NCBI GenBank assembly: GCA_002163005.1
Contig: MAAF01000083.1
Span: forward strand, 93,978 to 157,977
DNA length: 64,000 bases
Source: Colwellia psychrerythraea
Lineage (GTDB): Bacteria; Pseudomonadota; Gammaproteobacteria; Enterobacterales; Alteromonadaceae
Direction: 5' to 3'
The notes under the pieces are model-generated. The model did no database searches and had not been told where the DNA came from. It saw only the letters and a list, made by a program, of their open reading frames with translations. Position numbers and translations under genes: made by a program. Below are positions 1-9,600 of the stretch, piece after piece (the first letter of the stretch is position 1; each line of letters begins with the position of its first letter).

Positions 1-1
1 C

Positions 2-52
2 GGTGAAGAACTCAATGATTTCATCAAGGAAATGCAGAGGAAATATGGATAA
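2..52 (+). CDS. C-terminal end of an unidentified protein (partial)
   Basis: An open frame enters from the left edge and stops at TAA 50-52. The last 16 residues read GEELNDFIKEMQRKYG. The tail is charged and looks coding, but it is too short to assign to a family. It converges with the helicase gene at 124-1446. Confidence 0.35.
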   Translation, partial: GEELNDFIKEMQRKYG

Positions 53-123
53 TTACCGCCTCTCCTTGATCCGAAGCAAACAAGGATTAATACCAATTGA
101 ATGCTTCGCTAACTGAAATGCTA

Positions 124-1446
124 TTATTCTGGCTTAGAATATCCCGACCAGATATCGGCATTTACTGATTTTTTCTTTTTGCGCTTTTTCTTACCTGTGC
201 CTTCAGGCGCTGCCATCGGTTTCTCTACCGCTAAAATTGAATCACTGGTAATTTCAGCGGCTTCAAAACCTTCAACTTGCTCACGTTCAAGCCTGATTTT
301 GTTCTTCTTTTCGATTACGGTGAAGTGATGATAATCTTCATGATCAATAAGTGATATGGCTAAACCTACTTCGCCAGCACGGCCACTTCGACCAATACGG
401 TGCATGTAGTCTGATGGACTTCTTGGTAAGTTAAAGTTGATTACCACAGGTAGTTTTTCGATATCTAAACCACGGGCCGCAATATCCGTTGCAATTAACA
501 CTTCAATATCGCCAGCTTTAAACCCATCAAGCACACGGCTACGTTCGCTTTGGCCTTTATCACCATGAAACACAGCGGCTGTAATGCCACGTTTAGCCAA
601 TTTTTCAGCTAAGTGTTCACAGTGGTGTTTGGCGTTAACGAAAATAAGCGCTTGTCGCCATTGCTCTTGGTGAATTAAATGCGCTAATACCGCTGTTTTT
701 TCACCTTTGTTAACAGTAAAAACACGTTGTACTAAAGTGCTGGCATCCGCACTTTGTAATTGTATTTCAATCGGGTTATTAAGCAGCTCTTGGGTTAGCG
801 TTGTTACTTGTTCAGGAAAGGTCGCTGAAAATAATAAGGTTTGTTTTTTCTTTGGCGTTAAGGCCAACAGCGCCGTTAGCTCTTCAGTAAAACCTAGGCT
901 TAACATGCGGTCTGCTTCATCAAGTACTAAGGTTTTAACCTTATCGAGCTTAATGGCATTACTTGAAATTAAATCGAGTAATCGACCTGGCGTTGCCACC
1001 AAAATATCAGTGCCGCCGCGTAATGCCTGCATTTGAATATTGACTGATACACCACCAAAAACAGCAACCGTTTTAATTTCACCGTTAAAATGTACCGCAT
1101 ACGATTTAATGCTGTCAGCAACTTGCTTGGCGAGTTCACGGGTAGGTACTAAAATCAGTCCAGTAACAAAGTTACCTTTACTGTTTTTGCTGCCCGACGA
1201 TTTGCCAGCGCGTCTTTGCTGCGATAAGTGTTGTAACATAGGCAGTGCAAAGGTGGCTGTTTTACCCGAGCCAGTATTTGCCCCAGCAATTAAGTCACGT
1301 CCAGCTAATACACTTGGAATAGCTTGCGCTTGAATCGGCGTTGGCTGTTGATATTCTAGCTCAGCTAATCGCGCTAATAAGGGTGTAATAAGGCCAAGTT
1401 CAGTAAAGGTGGCAGCCGTTGTGACTTTGGTTGTGTCATTGCTCAT
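124..1446 (-). CDS. DEAD-box ATP-dependent RNA helicase (RhlE-like)
   Basis: A 440-residue RNA helicase expected to unwind structured RNA in the cytoplasm (ribosome assembly, mRNA turnover, growth in the cold). Motifs appear in canonical order: Q motif with PTPIQAQAIP near residues 36-45, Walker A ANTGSGKT (about 55-62), PTRELAKQ (Ia), TPGRLLDL (Ib), DEAD (about 175), SAT (III), and the RecA2 motifs ARGLDIEKL and HRIGRSGRAG (VI). The C-terminus is a short lysine/arginine-rich tail (KKKRKKKK), typical of RhlE-group proteins that use a basic tail for RNA binding. Length is normal for the group. SrmB- or DbpA-like specificity cannot be separated by eye. It is a single gene with about 290 bp of free upstream sequence. 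Confidence 0.93.
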   Translation of the reverse strand: MSNDTTKVTTAATFTELGLITPLLARLAELEYQQPTPIQAQAIPSVLAGRDLIAGANTGSGKTATFALPMLQHLSQQRRAGKSSGSKNSKGNFVTGLILVPTRELAKQVADSIKSYAVHFNGEIKTVAVFGGVSVNIQMQALRGGTDILVATPGRLLDLISSNAIKLDKVKTLVLDEADRMLSLGFTEELTALLALTPKKKQTLLFSATFPEQVTTLTQELLNNPIEIQLQSADASTLVQRVFTVNKGEKTAVLAHLIHQEQWRQALIFVNAKHHCEHLAEKLAKRGITAAVFHGDKGQSERSRVLDGFKAGDIEVLIATDIAARGLDIEKLPVVINFNLPRSPSDYMHRIGRSGRAGEVGLAISLIDHEDYHHFTVIEKKNKIRLEREQVEGFEAAEITSDSILAVEKPMAAPEGTGKKKRKKKKSVNADIWSGYSKPE

Positions 1447-1732
1447 TAATGTAAAGGGCTCAAAAGGTAATTAAGTACGACTATTTTAGCGTATTTATGG
1501 CCTGTTAAGTTAGTGAAATTGATCAAACTTTGCGGTTATGTTTTTCAGTCTTCTACAATAGTAAGCATTTTCTTTAGATAACTGTCGGCTTACTTTACAG
1601 TATTGATATAGAGAACTTGTTCAGTTTTTCATCTTATTGAAATGGTTATGTATTAATTGATTGGTGTGCTTATTGCTTTAAATCATCTGAAAATCATTTT
1701 TTATTTTGTAAAATTCAATTAAAGAGGCTTTT

Positions 1733-2356
1733 ATGACATTCAAATGCTCTAACTCAATTTTAACCGCTATTCTACTTACTTTTAGTAGCTTATTTTTCAT
1801 GGGAAATGCTTCAGCAACATTAATTTATAGTGAAGCAGTTGATGGTGATCTAGATGCTATAGGTAGTACTAATGTAAATCTTGTTGCTGGTATTAATCTC
1901 ATTCAAGGGGTTATTAATGCAACTCCTCCTGCAGAAACTGATCGGATAACATTCACACAAGTGGCTGGTTTAACTGTTGATAGCATAGTACTTTCATTTT
2001 CTGGTGTATTTGATGATTTTAATATTGGCCAAAGTATGAACGTTGATTTGCACAATAATGTCGCTAACTTGTTTGATGATAACTTTAATAATGTATCCTC
2101 TGGAAGCGATATTCCAGCATCTTTTTTTGATAGTTTCGGACCAGAAACAGGGGCTTTGAGCACAACAACTGCGGGTGCAATTTGGGATTTTCAAATATCA
2201 GCAGGCACAGTTTTCCCAGGACAACCTTGGACTTTAACCATTAATACAACAAGTGACTCTCCTCCTCCTGCCGACGTTCCTGAGCCATCGACCCTTGCTA
2301 TTTTCGCATTAGCAATAGCGGGATTAACATCTCGTCAATTTAAGAAAAAATCTTAG
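1733..2356 (+). CDS. PEP-CTERM sorting-domain exported protein
   Basis: A 207-residue secreted protein with no recognised catalytic domain. An N-terminal signal peptide (hydrophobic residues about 8-27, cleavage near GNASA) precedes a polar, Asn/Asp/Thr-rich beta-type middle region. The C-terminus has the full PEP-CTERM layout: VPEPST, a hydrophobic stretch (LAIFALAIAGLTS) and a basic tail (RQFKKKS). Such proteins are sorted by an exosortase (EpsH/XrtA type), usually in exopolysaccharide-producing Gram-negatives. No exosortase gene is in this window, so it would act in trans. The ATG is preceded by AAAGAGG at good spacing, and an intrinsic terminator follows at 2414. Confidence 0.88.
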   Translation: MTFKCSNSILTAILLTFSSLFFMGNASATLIYSEAVDGDLDAIGSTNVNLVAGINLIQGVINATPPAETDRITFTQVAGLTVDSIVLSFSGVFDDFNIGQSMNVDLHNNVANLFDDNFNNVSSGSDIPASFFDSFGPETGALSTTTAGAIWDFQISAGTVFPGQPWTLTINTTSDSPPPADVPEPSTLAIFALAIAGLTSRQFKKKS

Positions 2357-2413
2357 TTAATTATCTGCGACAAGATAGCTGAAGCGGTTAACGTAACTCA
2401 CTATTGTCAATAT

Positions 2414-2447
2414 AAAGCATCTTATTGATCAGTAGATGCTTTTTTTA
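2414..2447 (+). terminator. Rho-independent terminator of the PEP-CTERM gene
   Basis: A perfect 9-bp stem (AAAGCATCT at 2414-2422, AGATGCTTT at 2434-2442) runs directly into a T-rich tract, about 60 bp after the stop of the gene at 1733-2356. Confidence 0.8.
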
Positions 2448-2453
2448 TATCAA

Positions 2454-2571
2454 TTAACGAGTTATTTTATTTAATTGTTTTTGGCTGAATTTATTAATTG
2501 TGTCTATAGCAGGCCCATACACTAAATCCCCACAATCAGGGCAGAACTCAGAAAAAGAAGAGGCATCATTT
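2454..2571 (-). pseudogene. Remnant of a YgiT/MqsA-type zinc-finger antitoxin
   Basis: The minus strand reads an open stretch ending at the stop 2456-2454 that contains SEFCPDCGDLVYGPA followed by IDTINKFSQKQLNK. This resembles the second CxxC zinc knuckle and linker of YgiT/MqsA/HigA-type antitoxins (CxxCGE-(I/V)-x3-E). The first CxxC half, a start codon and the DNA-binding domain are missing, because stops occur just upstream in frame. It is probably a decayed toxin-antitoxin fragment. Identification rests on one short motif. Confidence 0.35.
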
Positions 2572-2896
2572 CATTAGTAAACTAAAACGGCGCTAGGCCA
2601 AGTTTTGGTAGTGCTTTAGATTATATGAAGCAGAAAGAAAACAAGATGAAATGACGATTATTTGTGCGCGAGCAAGGCAAAGGTGAAAACGGAAAAACTA
2701 TGAATATATTAACTTTGACCCTATGGGATATGATTCCACATAGCTGACTTCAATATTATTTGTCTTTCACTTTTTATATTTAAACCAAAGTATTAAGTTA
2801 TTTTCTTTTAAGTATATATATTCCTAATAATTTACTACTTTAAAATGCAACCAAAGTGATGCATTATTAAACAATGTATCAACATAAGGATGTGCC
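2572..2896. other. Gene-poor intergenic stretch upstream of the four-gene cassette
   Basis: No supported open frame. It ends in the AT-rich leader of the gene at 2897, whose ATG follows a good AAGGA ribosome-binding site. A short GACCCTATGGGAT-type motif near 2716 recurs in inverted form near 6313, suggesting degenerate dispersed-repeat material. Confidence 0.4.
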
Positions 2897-3379
2897 ATGT
2901 CATATGACTCGTTTATCGATATATCTTTGCTCCTCATATTTTTGTCATTTGCTGTAGAGCGTTCTCTCGCCATTTTATTTGAAACTGAAGCTTATATAAA
3001 TATTAAAAACAGGCCTGAATATCTAAAACCATTACTAGCAGTGATGTTTTCTTTACTCTTTTTATATGTAACAAACATAGATCCAACGAAGTTACTTCCT
3101 GAGAATATAATAGTTAAAACTGATTCAGCTCAAATTCTCACCATTAAAAGCATTATATCTACACTTTTGTTTGCCTTAATTATTTCAGGCGGTAGTAAAG
3201 CAAGTGTAAAGTTATTTAAAGATGTTTTACAAGTACGAAGTGGAGCAGAAAAAAGAAGAGATGTACTTGGCAATGTTAAAATAAATGAAAAAGTAAACTT
3301 ATCTAATGCTGCTGCAAATGAAGATTCTAAAGCTTTAGAGGCTCTGGATAAAATGATGGAATCGTTTACAAATACATAA
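2897..3379 (+). CDS. Small inner-membrane protein of unknown function (cassette gene 1)
   Basis: A 160-residue protein not assigned to a named family. Three hydrophobic segments are visible: about residues 8-28 (with the charged pair ER inside or next to it), 46-63, and 88-103. The third is followed by SGGSKAS and an amphipathic stretch leading to a soluble, charged C-terminal tail (residues 115-160) that probably faces the cytoplasm. The start is supported by AAGGA 8 bp upstream. It is the first gene of a co-directional set at 2897-5679; the next gene begins 26 bp downstream. The VER-plus-GGS pattern occurs in many small uncharacterised bacterial membrane proteins, so this resemblance does not point to a function. 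Confidence 0.8.
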   Translation: MSYDSFIDISLLLIFLSFAVERSLAILFETEAYINIKNRPEYLKPLLAVMFSLLFLYVTNIDPTKLLPENIIVKTDSAQILTIKSIISTLLFALIISGGSKASVKLFKDVLQVRSGAEKRRDVLGNVKINEKVNLSNAAANEDSKALEALDKMMESFTNT

Positions 3380-3405
3380 TATCTATTAAATAAAGGAGAA
3401 TAGTT

Positions 3406-3762
3406 ATGTCTTGGAATATCAATAATAGTGCACATACAGGATTATGGGCTACAGTTCGTTTTGACCATCGACCTGCAAGTAAGGGAGTTAAATTTAAAGA
3501 TGGCGGTAATTGGAAGGTTGATTTCATTATTAGAGCATCTGCTGGGGCAGCAGTACAAGATGTACAACAAAAAGCTCAAGCATATGCGAATAAAATTGAT
3601 GATTTTCTCACTGGATTTTTTGGGGCAAAATATGAAAGTGAATCTAACGAAGAAAAAGCATTAGCTGCACTGGAAAGCGCATTAAGTAATTCTGAAAATA
3701 CTCTGTCTGATTTAGGTGATTTAGTAGACGCGCATTATCGTATGATTGGGGAGGTAGAATAA
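3406..3762 (+). CDS. Small soluble protein of unknown function (cassette gene 2)
   Basis: A 118-residue protein without signal peptide or membrane segment. The N-terminal half has a beta-like pattern rich in W, G and aromatic residues (LWATVRF, GGNWKVDFII). The C-terminal half is predicted helical and acidic, with a repeated EKALAALESAL pattern suggesting a coiled coil. It has a strong ribosome-binding site (AGGAG, 8 bp from the ATG). Its TAA overlaps the ATG of the next gene (TAATG), so translation of the two is probably coupled. The Glu/Ala/Leu-rich tail resembles the end of the product of the gene at 2897, compatible with a shared partner. No family recognised. Confidence 0.75.
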   Translation: MSWNINNSAHTGLWATVRFDHRPASKGVKFKDGGNWKVDFIIRASAGAAVQDVQQKAQAYANKIDDFLTGFFGAKYESESNEEKALAALESALSNSENTLSDLGDLVDAHYRMIGEVE

Positions 3763-4952
3763 TGCTTTCTCAATTAATGTTCAGGCTAAACTTTATTTTA
3801 AAGTTGTTACTTTTTTTTCCTGTATTCATATCAACGGTCAATGCGCAGGTGAACGAAGTACAAAAAGACGTAATAAAATCAATCGCTATGCCTGATGAAT
3901 ATTGTAAAAAACTTAAAATTGAATTAACTGTTTGTAAAGTAATATACGAAGCAGGTTTAAAAAAGATCATAGGCGACGGAAGTAATGAAGAGATTAGAGT
4001 CCAACTAGAAGAAAACCTTAAAGCAGTCATTCTACAGCCTGATTATTTAAATAAAAACCTCTTAGAGTCTGCTTTTGTGGCTTCTAAAATTGAAGGCTCT
4101 CCATTAACGTTAGAATTCGCGCAGTTAGATAGAAAAGACGCTGATAATGTTCTTGGATTAAAGTATTCGTTAGATTACAGTATCAAAAAAGGCTATATAG
4201 ATTCATCAGGAGATTGGGATAAACGATGGGGCTTCAAATTACTATCTAGCGGTACTATCACTCAAAATTCTGAAGAAAACCCGCGGAATTTTATCGATTT
4301 AAAAGTAACGGCTTTTGGAAGTATAAGTACAGAAATACCTACTCAAGGGGAAGCTTTTTTTGCTCGTGCTATGATACTTACAAATGCAGTCAATATTAAT
4401 AAACAAGCAGCAATTGATGAGCTAGATGCTATGTTCGAAAATGCCTTATCACCTTTAGGTGGTTATCAATGGTATACCTTCGGAGTTGATCTTGGGCTGG
4501 AAGCTGATCAAGAGTTTAAAGCGAAACAAAACAAAATCAGTGGTTTTGTTTATGGGCAATATGAATCTTGGACTAAAAGTAGTTTCATTGGGGCGATGGG
4601 GATTGTACCTTCCATTAGAATAGGCGTTGATAGTATCGACCCTAACAAAGAAACGCCAAGAGCACTTGCAGGCGATAACTCCAGCTATTATCGCATATCA
4701 GGAGAAGCATCTCTCTGGGTACCTTTAGGAAGATTTAACGATCAACCTTTGGTTTTGACATTTAACTATCGAACCTATGATGAGCTTTCTCCCTCAGACA
4801 TTACCAAGAACGCTAAATTTGACAATTACCGATTAAGAACCTACGCCTTGAGAGGACCCTATGGTTTATATGTTAGCTATTCTTCAGGGCAGTTACCTAT
4901 GAACTTTCAATCTGAACAACTTATAGAGTTAGGCCTTAAACTGCATTTATAA
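3762..4952 (+). CDS. Predicted outer-membrane beta-barrel protein (cassette gene 3)
   Basis: A 396-residue protein with a Sec signal peptide (hydrophobic about 8-24, cleavage near VNAQ at residue 28). Residues about 30-115 form a helical periplasmic region with two Cys in CKKLKIELTVC. From about residue 125 to the end the sequence alternates polar and aromatic residues in strand-sized blocks, and the last residues end in hydrophobic/aromatic alternation (IELGLKLHL), as in outer-membrane barrels. The internal region about 190-230 is helical and may be a plug or periplasmic insert. The ATG overlaps the stop of gene 2. The family is not recognised; barrel and periplasmic N-domain are inferences from pattern. 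Confidence 0.7.
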   Translation: MLSQLMFRLNFILKLLLFFPVFISTVNAQVNEVQKDVIKSIAMPDEYCKKLKIELTVCKVIYEAGLKKIIGDGSNEEIRVQLEENLKAVILQPDYLNKNLLESAFVASKIEGSPLTLEFAQLDRKDADNVLGLKYSLDYSIKKGYIDSSGDWDKRWGFKLLSSGTITQNSEENPRNFIDLKVTAFGSISTEIPTQGEAFFARAMILTNAVNINKQAAIDELDAMFENALSPLGGYQWYTFGVDLGLEADQEFKAKQNKISGFVYGQYESWTKSSFIGAMGIVPSIRIGVDSIDPNKETPRALAGDNSSYYRISGEASLWVPLGRFNDQPLVLTFNYRTYDELSPSDITKNAKFDNYRLRTYALRGPYGLYVSYSSGQLPMNFQSEQLIELGLKLHL

Positions 4953-5004
4953 TCCATTCTTAAACATATTATTATAATCAAACATACAAAAAGGATTTTG
5001 AATA

Positions 5005-5679
5005 ATGAGTTTTTTTAAATATATTTATAATTATTTTTCAACCAACATTGTAAAATTTTACCTTCAAGCTGTTACTCTTTTTTTAGTGGCATTATTCACA
5101 TTTGTACAATGGGGGCTTCCTTTGTATTGGGAAAGACAGCCAAATTTTAAGATGTCTTTTGTAAAAGGAGCGGGGAATAATTATATTCAGGCGGAGCCTT
5201 TAATAGGGGAAGAAGAGCAGTGTCTTATCGCTGGTAACATTGACATAAAAAATGAGAGTAAGGCACCACTTTTCCTTAAGGATACTGATATTATTTTAAT
5301 ACCTTACAATGTTGAACGGTGTTCATTAGATGAAACTAAATGTATTTCGTCCTTGAATACCCCTTCCAGTTTCACAAATACGGGGAGTACATTAGCTGAC
5401 GAAAAAGTTGAAGATCTATTATCAAAATATCATCACACAACTATTCAGCCGGTAGTAAGGGATCATGACTTGTTTTCTGGTGGAACGGTTTCACGCCCGT
5501 TCAGTTTATTAGTACCAACAAGCCAGTTACAAAAAGAAAAAATGATAGTACTTGCCGTACAACAATACGGTGCCAAAAGCTGTTGGTCTTCAGAAGATGA
5601 AAATCACTGGTATAAATCGAAATGCTTAGCTTCGAGGGCTGTGATTAATGTAACTTGGCCCTGTATTGCCCCTACTTAG
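5005..5679 (+). CDS. Membrane-anchored periplasmic protein of unknown function (cassette gene 4)
   Basis: A 224-residue protein with one N-terminal membrane anchor (about residues 17-42, after a short basic/aromatic head) and a roughly 180-residue domain expected in the periplasm. Six cysteines lie in the exported part (in EEEQCL, ERCSLDETKC, KSCWSS, SKCLAS and WPCIAPT), consistent with disulfide bonding. The domain has alternating beta-type segments and no family I recognise. The ribosome-binding site AAGGA lies 9 bp upstream of the ATG. It follows the barrel gene by 52 bp on the same strand and is probably the last gene of the cassette; a stem-loop follows at 5697. Confidence 0.75.
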   Translation: MSFFKYIYNYFSTNIVKFYLQAVTLFLVALFTFVQWGLPLYWERQPNFKMSFVKGAGNNYIQAEPLIGEEEQCLIAGNIDIKNESKAPLFLKDTDIILIPYNVERCSLDETKCISSLNTPSSFTNTGSTLADEKVEDLLSKYHHTTIQPVVRDHDLFSGGTVSRPFSLLVPTSQLQKEKMIVLAVQQYGAKSCWSSEDENHWYKSKCLASRAVINVTWPCIAPT

Positions 5680-5696
5680 TAATTAATGAGATCAAC

Positions 5697-5731
5697 CACT
5701 GTTAATTCTAATTAACGCCTAAATAACAGTG
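5697..5731. terminator. Stem-loop between convergent genes, possible weak terminator
   Basis: CACTGTTA at 5697-5704 pairs with TAACAGTG at 5724-5731, with a smaller inner palindrome. It sits between the convergent genes ending at 5679 and 5766. There is no clean T tract on either side, so the terminator role is tentative. Confidence 0.4.
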
Positions 5732-5765
5732 ATTCTTAGTTATTTTATAACAGCAATGTATGAAA

Positions 5766-6170
5766 TTATTGTTGGTGTATTAAACCGGTATCGTCTCTTT
5801 CAAAACCATGGCATATATAGCCACTTAGCTTACGCTTTTTCTTAGCCACTTGATGAAGATGCTCATAGCCAACTGAAAATGCAAACGGGTTGGCGTTGTA
5901 GTCTGCATAAGACTGATCGCTGCCATTATTAGCCTCTCTTATACCCGCAGCGAAAGAGCTTAAAAAGTCATCTCTATTGTTGAGCAGAATGGTTGTCGCG
6001 CCACTCCCTCCTTCAACAAGTTCTAGCGCGCCTAATTCAATATACTTATCAACAACTGCATTATTGAAAAAACCACTGTATTGCTCAGTTTCAACATCAT
6101 AGGAAACGGGAGAGTCATCTGATGCTTCCATTAATGAGACAAATAGCTCTCTTACTTTTTTTGAAATCAC
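5766..6170 (-). CDS. Hypothetical 134-residue cytoplasmic protein
   Basis: No signal peptide, membrane segment or recognised domain. The N-terminus (MISKKVRELFVSLMEA) is helical, followed by an acidic Gly/Asn-rich middle and a basic KKKRK stretch near the C-terminus. The frame is complete from ATG to TAA and the composition matches neighbouring coding sequence, so it is probably real. It converges on the 2897-5679 cassette and has no partner gene on its own strand. Confidence 0.6.
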   Translation of the reverse strand: MISKKVRELFVSLMEASDDSPVSYDVETEQYSGFFNNAVVDKYIELGALELVEGGSGATTILLNNRDDFLSSFAAGIREANNGSDQSYADYNANPFAFSVGYEHLHQVAKKKRKLSGYICHGFERDDTGLIHQQ

Positions 6171-6638
6171 ACTCTACTCCTTGCTTAGCCCCTATTCAGG
6201 GATATTAACTATTTTCTGATTTTACTGTTAATTTAGTAAATTAACTAGGCCATGCATTGTTAATTTTTTTGGTGATTAAAAACCGAGACCCATGATACTT
6301 AAAAATGCGGGGGTCAGGATCCCATAGGGCTGATTTAAAAACGCTTTATGCTACGTTATTAATCTCGACAATAACGCTACACGAAGGGTTTTATTAGAGA
6401 ACGCAAAAGCATATTCTCCTGAATAACTATTATCTTCAATCAACGCCTTGCCTAAAATACTGCTGCCGAGCTTATGAAAAAGAAGTTGGTATGCTACTAT
6501 GTCGAGTGACTTAATGAGTGATCCGCTATTCGCAGTAAACCCTGAAGGTTCTATTTTCAGCGTATTGAGAAACTAACTTATCAACTTATCGATTTATCAA
6601 CTTACCCACTTATATGAATTCTTAGTAATTAAAAACTT
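6171..6638. repeat. Intergenic stretch with a decayed copy of a dispersed repeat
   Basis: No gene. Positions about 6325-6470 contain two blocks closely matching the interior of the element at 12267-12534: an AAACGCTTTATGCTACGTTA block near 6337 (compare 12413-12433), and a TCTTCAATCAACGCCTTGCC block near 6433 (compare about 12460-12480). The terminal inverted repeats of the complete element were not found, so this is a partial or decayed copy. Confidence 0.5.
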
Positions 6639-9600
6639 ATGGCCAGAAACACGTTTACACCTGAACTGCTTGAACAACATTTCACCAAAAATGAATGGAA
6701 AAAAGGAACGAGAATTTTCAATGCTGAAGGCATTAAAACCTGTGCCCTTGATGGTGAAGTCATTCGCGGTGTAGTTTTTAGTGAGCGCCCTGGCCAATCG
6801 AGTTACTTAACGCGTTTAGTCTTTGAGGGGAAACAGGGAGATGTTGCCAGTTATTGTGATTGTTATGTCGGTCGCGATTGTAAACATGGTGCAGCCTTAG
6901 CACAGTGTTATATTCATGATCATTTTGACCGAAACAGCATCGCTACCTCAGAAACATTAATTGATAAATGGCTTAATCGTTTTCAAGCTCAGCCAAGTAG
7001 ATACCAGCCCAATACCCAACAAAAATCATTATTATACTTTTTAAAGCCCAACCCTTATAACGAAGACGATTATTTTACCTTAGGTATTAAGTCAGCTCGA
7101 CCAAAAAATAGTGGCGGCTGGAACAGTTCGGTTGGCAGTGAGTATTCTGCGGGTTCATTGATTAATAGTGCCTATGCTAATGACGAAGATGTTGCTGTAC
7201 TAACCGAGCTTATGCGTACTAACCAATTTGGCGATACCGTTAAGTATTTTGATTTATTTGAGCGTATTATAAAAACTAATCGCTGCTTTTGGCATACAAG
7301 CTACGATTTAAACGATCCGGTGACGTTAAGTGAGCCACTAGAAGCAGAATGGCAGTGGTTAGCCTTGGGTAACAGTTTACATACCTTACAGCTTGTTTTG
7401 ATGCAGCCTTCAACAAGTATTCGTATTATTAAAGCACAACCCCTTTGTTTTTATGATGAACAACAAAATTGCTTTGGGAAAATTAATACTAATACGCAAT
7501 GTGATTTCGAAGCAGGTTTACTCAATTCACCTATTTTTGAAGAAGATCAATTACCCTGGATAATGAGTAAGTTATCTATGTCGTTAGGTGATGCTGTGCA
7601 GCGTTTGCCTAAACCAAAAACAAAATTCTCTCAAGAATTAACACAACCCGAGGTGTATTTACACTTCACTACGCCGGGAGAATCTAATCGAAAAACGGGT
7701 TATGTGCAGGTAAACTTTTCCTATCAAGGTAATTTAGTTAACCCACATAATGAGAGTGTTACGGTTACGCCAGCAAATCTAAGCACTTGTGATACTGAAG
7801 GTGAAGGTGAAGACACAAGGCAGCTAAAGCTTTATCGAGATTTAGCCTTTGAACAAACGGTTATTGATAAACTTACCACGTTAAAATTTACTGCTCAGCC
7901 TAAACCTAAACGATATACTTTCACTAATGAAGACCAGTTAAATAGAGATAAAACACCTGAATTTTCAATGCTAATGCAAGGCAGCTTTTATTGGCAACGC
8001 TTTTTGCATCAAGAATTATCATCACTTAAAGATCTGGGCTGGAATATTAGCTTTGCTGATAATTTTTACTATAAAGCGCTCTCCACCGATAGCGTGTTTG
8101 ATGCCGAAGTCATTGAAACCGATGACCATGATTTTTTCTCCTTGGGGTTAAACTTAACCATTGATGGTAGAAAAATGCCTGCGTTCCCCATTTTGCTTAG
8201 CGCTATTGAGCAGCTACCTAAATCAGCATTGCTTGACCGCGAAAAAGAAAACCTTATTTCTCCTGATTCACCCATTTATGTAGATTTAGACAATGGTGGT
8301 TTTGTTGCCTTACGTTATCAAAGCGTGCAGCCAATATTAAAACAGTTTATTGAACTCTTCATGCCTAATGCGTTAAATAAAGATGGCACTATCGAGCTAT
8401 CGCGTTTTCAAAGCCATCAAACATTATCTATGTTAGATGACCAAGGAATGATAGCAAAAGGTACAAGTAGGTTAAGAGAATTAGCGGATAAACTGAAAGA
8501 CTTTCAACATGTCACTTCTATTCCTGTACCGACAGGCTTAAACGCAACCTTAAGAACGTATCAGCATCAAGGATTAAACTGGTTACAGTTTTTACGCGAG
8601 TACCAATTAAATGGTATTTTGGCTGATGACATGGGTTTAGGTAAAACCATTCAAACCTTGGCGCATTTATTAATTGAAAAACAACAAGGCCGACTAACTA
8701 AACCGGTATTAATTGTTGCGCCCACCAGTGTAATTTTTAACTGGGCTAATGAAATAGAAAAATTTACCCCGCAACTTTCTTATCAAGTATTACACGGTAG
8801 CAAACGCAAAGAACACTTCGGCTGCCTTGAAGATCCTGAAAATCAGGTTGATATAATCATTACCAGTTATGCGTTAATGACTAAAGATTTAGAACACTAT
8901 AGTGAACAAAAATTTTATTACCTTGTGCTTGATGAAGCTCACTATATAAAAAATAGCAAAACTAAATTATACCAAGCGTTTTTGACACTTAAAGCGCAGC
9001 ATAAACTGTGCTTAACGGGCACGCCAATGGAGAACCATTTAGGTGAGTTCTGGGCGCAATTTAACTTTTTACTGCCCGGATTTTTAGGCGGTCAACGACA
9101 GTTTACCAAACTCTTTAGAACACCTATTGAAAAGCATGGTGAGCTAGAACGTAAGCAGTTATTAAATCAGCGTATTAAGCCATTTATTTTACGCAGAACC
9201 AAAGACAAAATAGCCACTGAGCTACCGCCAAAAACTGAAATAATTCAAACTTTGCGTATTGAAGGTAAACAAGCTGAGCTTTATGAATCAGTGCGTTTAG
9301 CTATGGATAGCCGTTTAAAAGATATCATTGCTGATAAGGGTTTAAAACGTAGTCAGATAGAAGTATTGGATGCGTTATTAAAACTGAGACAAGTATGTAA
9401 TCACCCTAAGTTATTATCACTTGAAGGCGCTAAAAAAGTAAATCAATCCGCTAAGCTTGATTATTTAATGGAAACGCTGCCTGAGCAAATTGATGAAGGC
9501 CGCAAAATATTAATCTTTTCACAGTTTACCAGCATGCTTGCTTTGATAGAGGAACAGCTAATTGAAGCGGGTATTGGTTATGTGAAGTTAACGGGCTCAA

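Noticed and set aside
707..1333. Plus-strand open frames opposite the helicase gene
   Set aside because: They are antisense shadows of a protein with full DEAD-box motifs.
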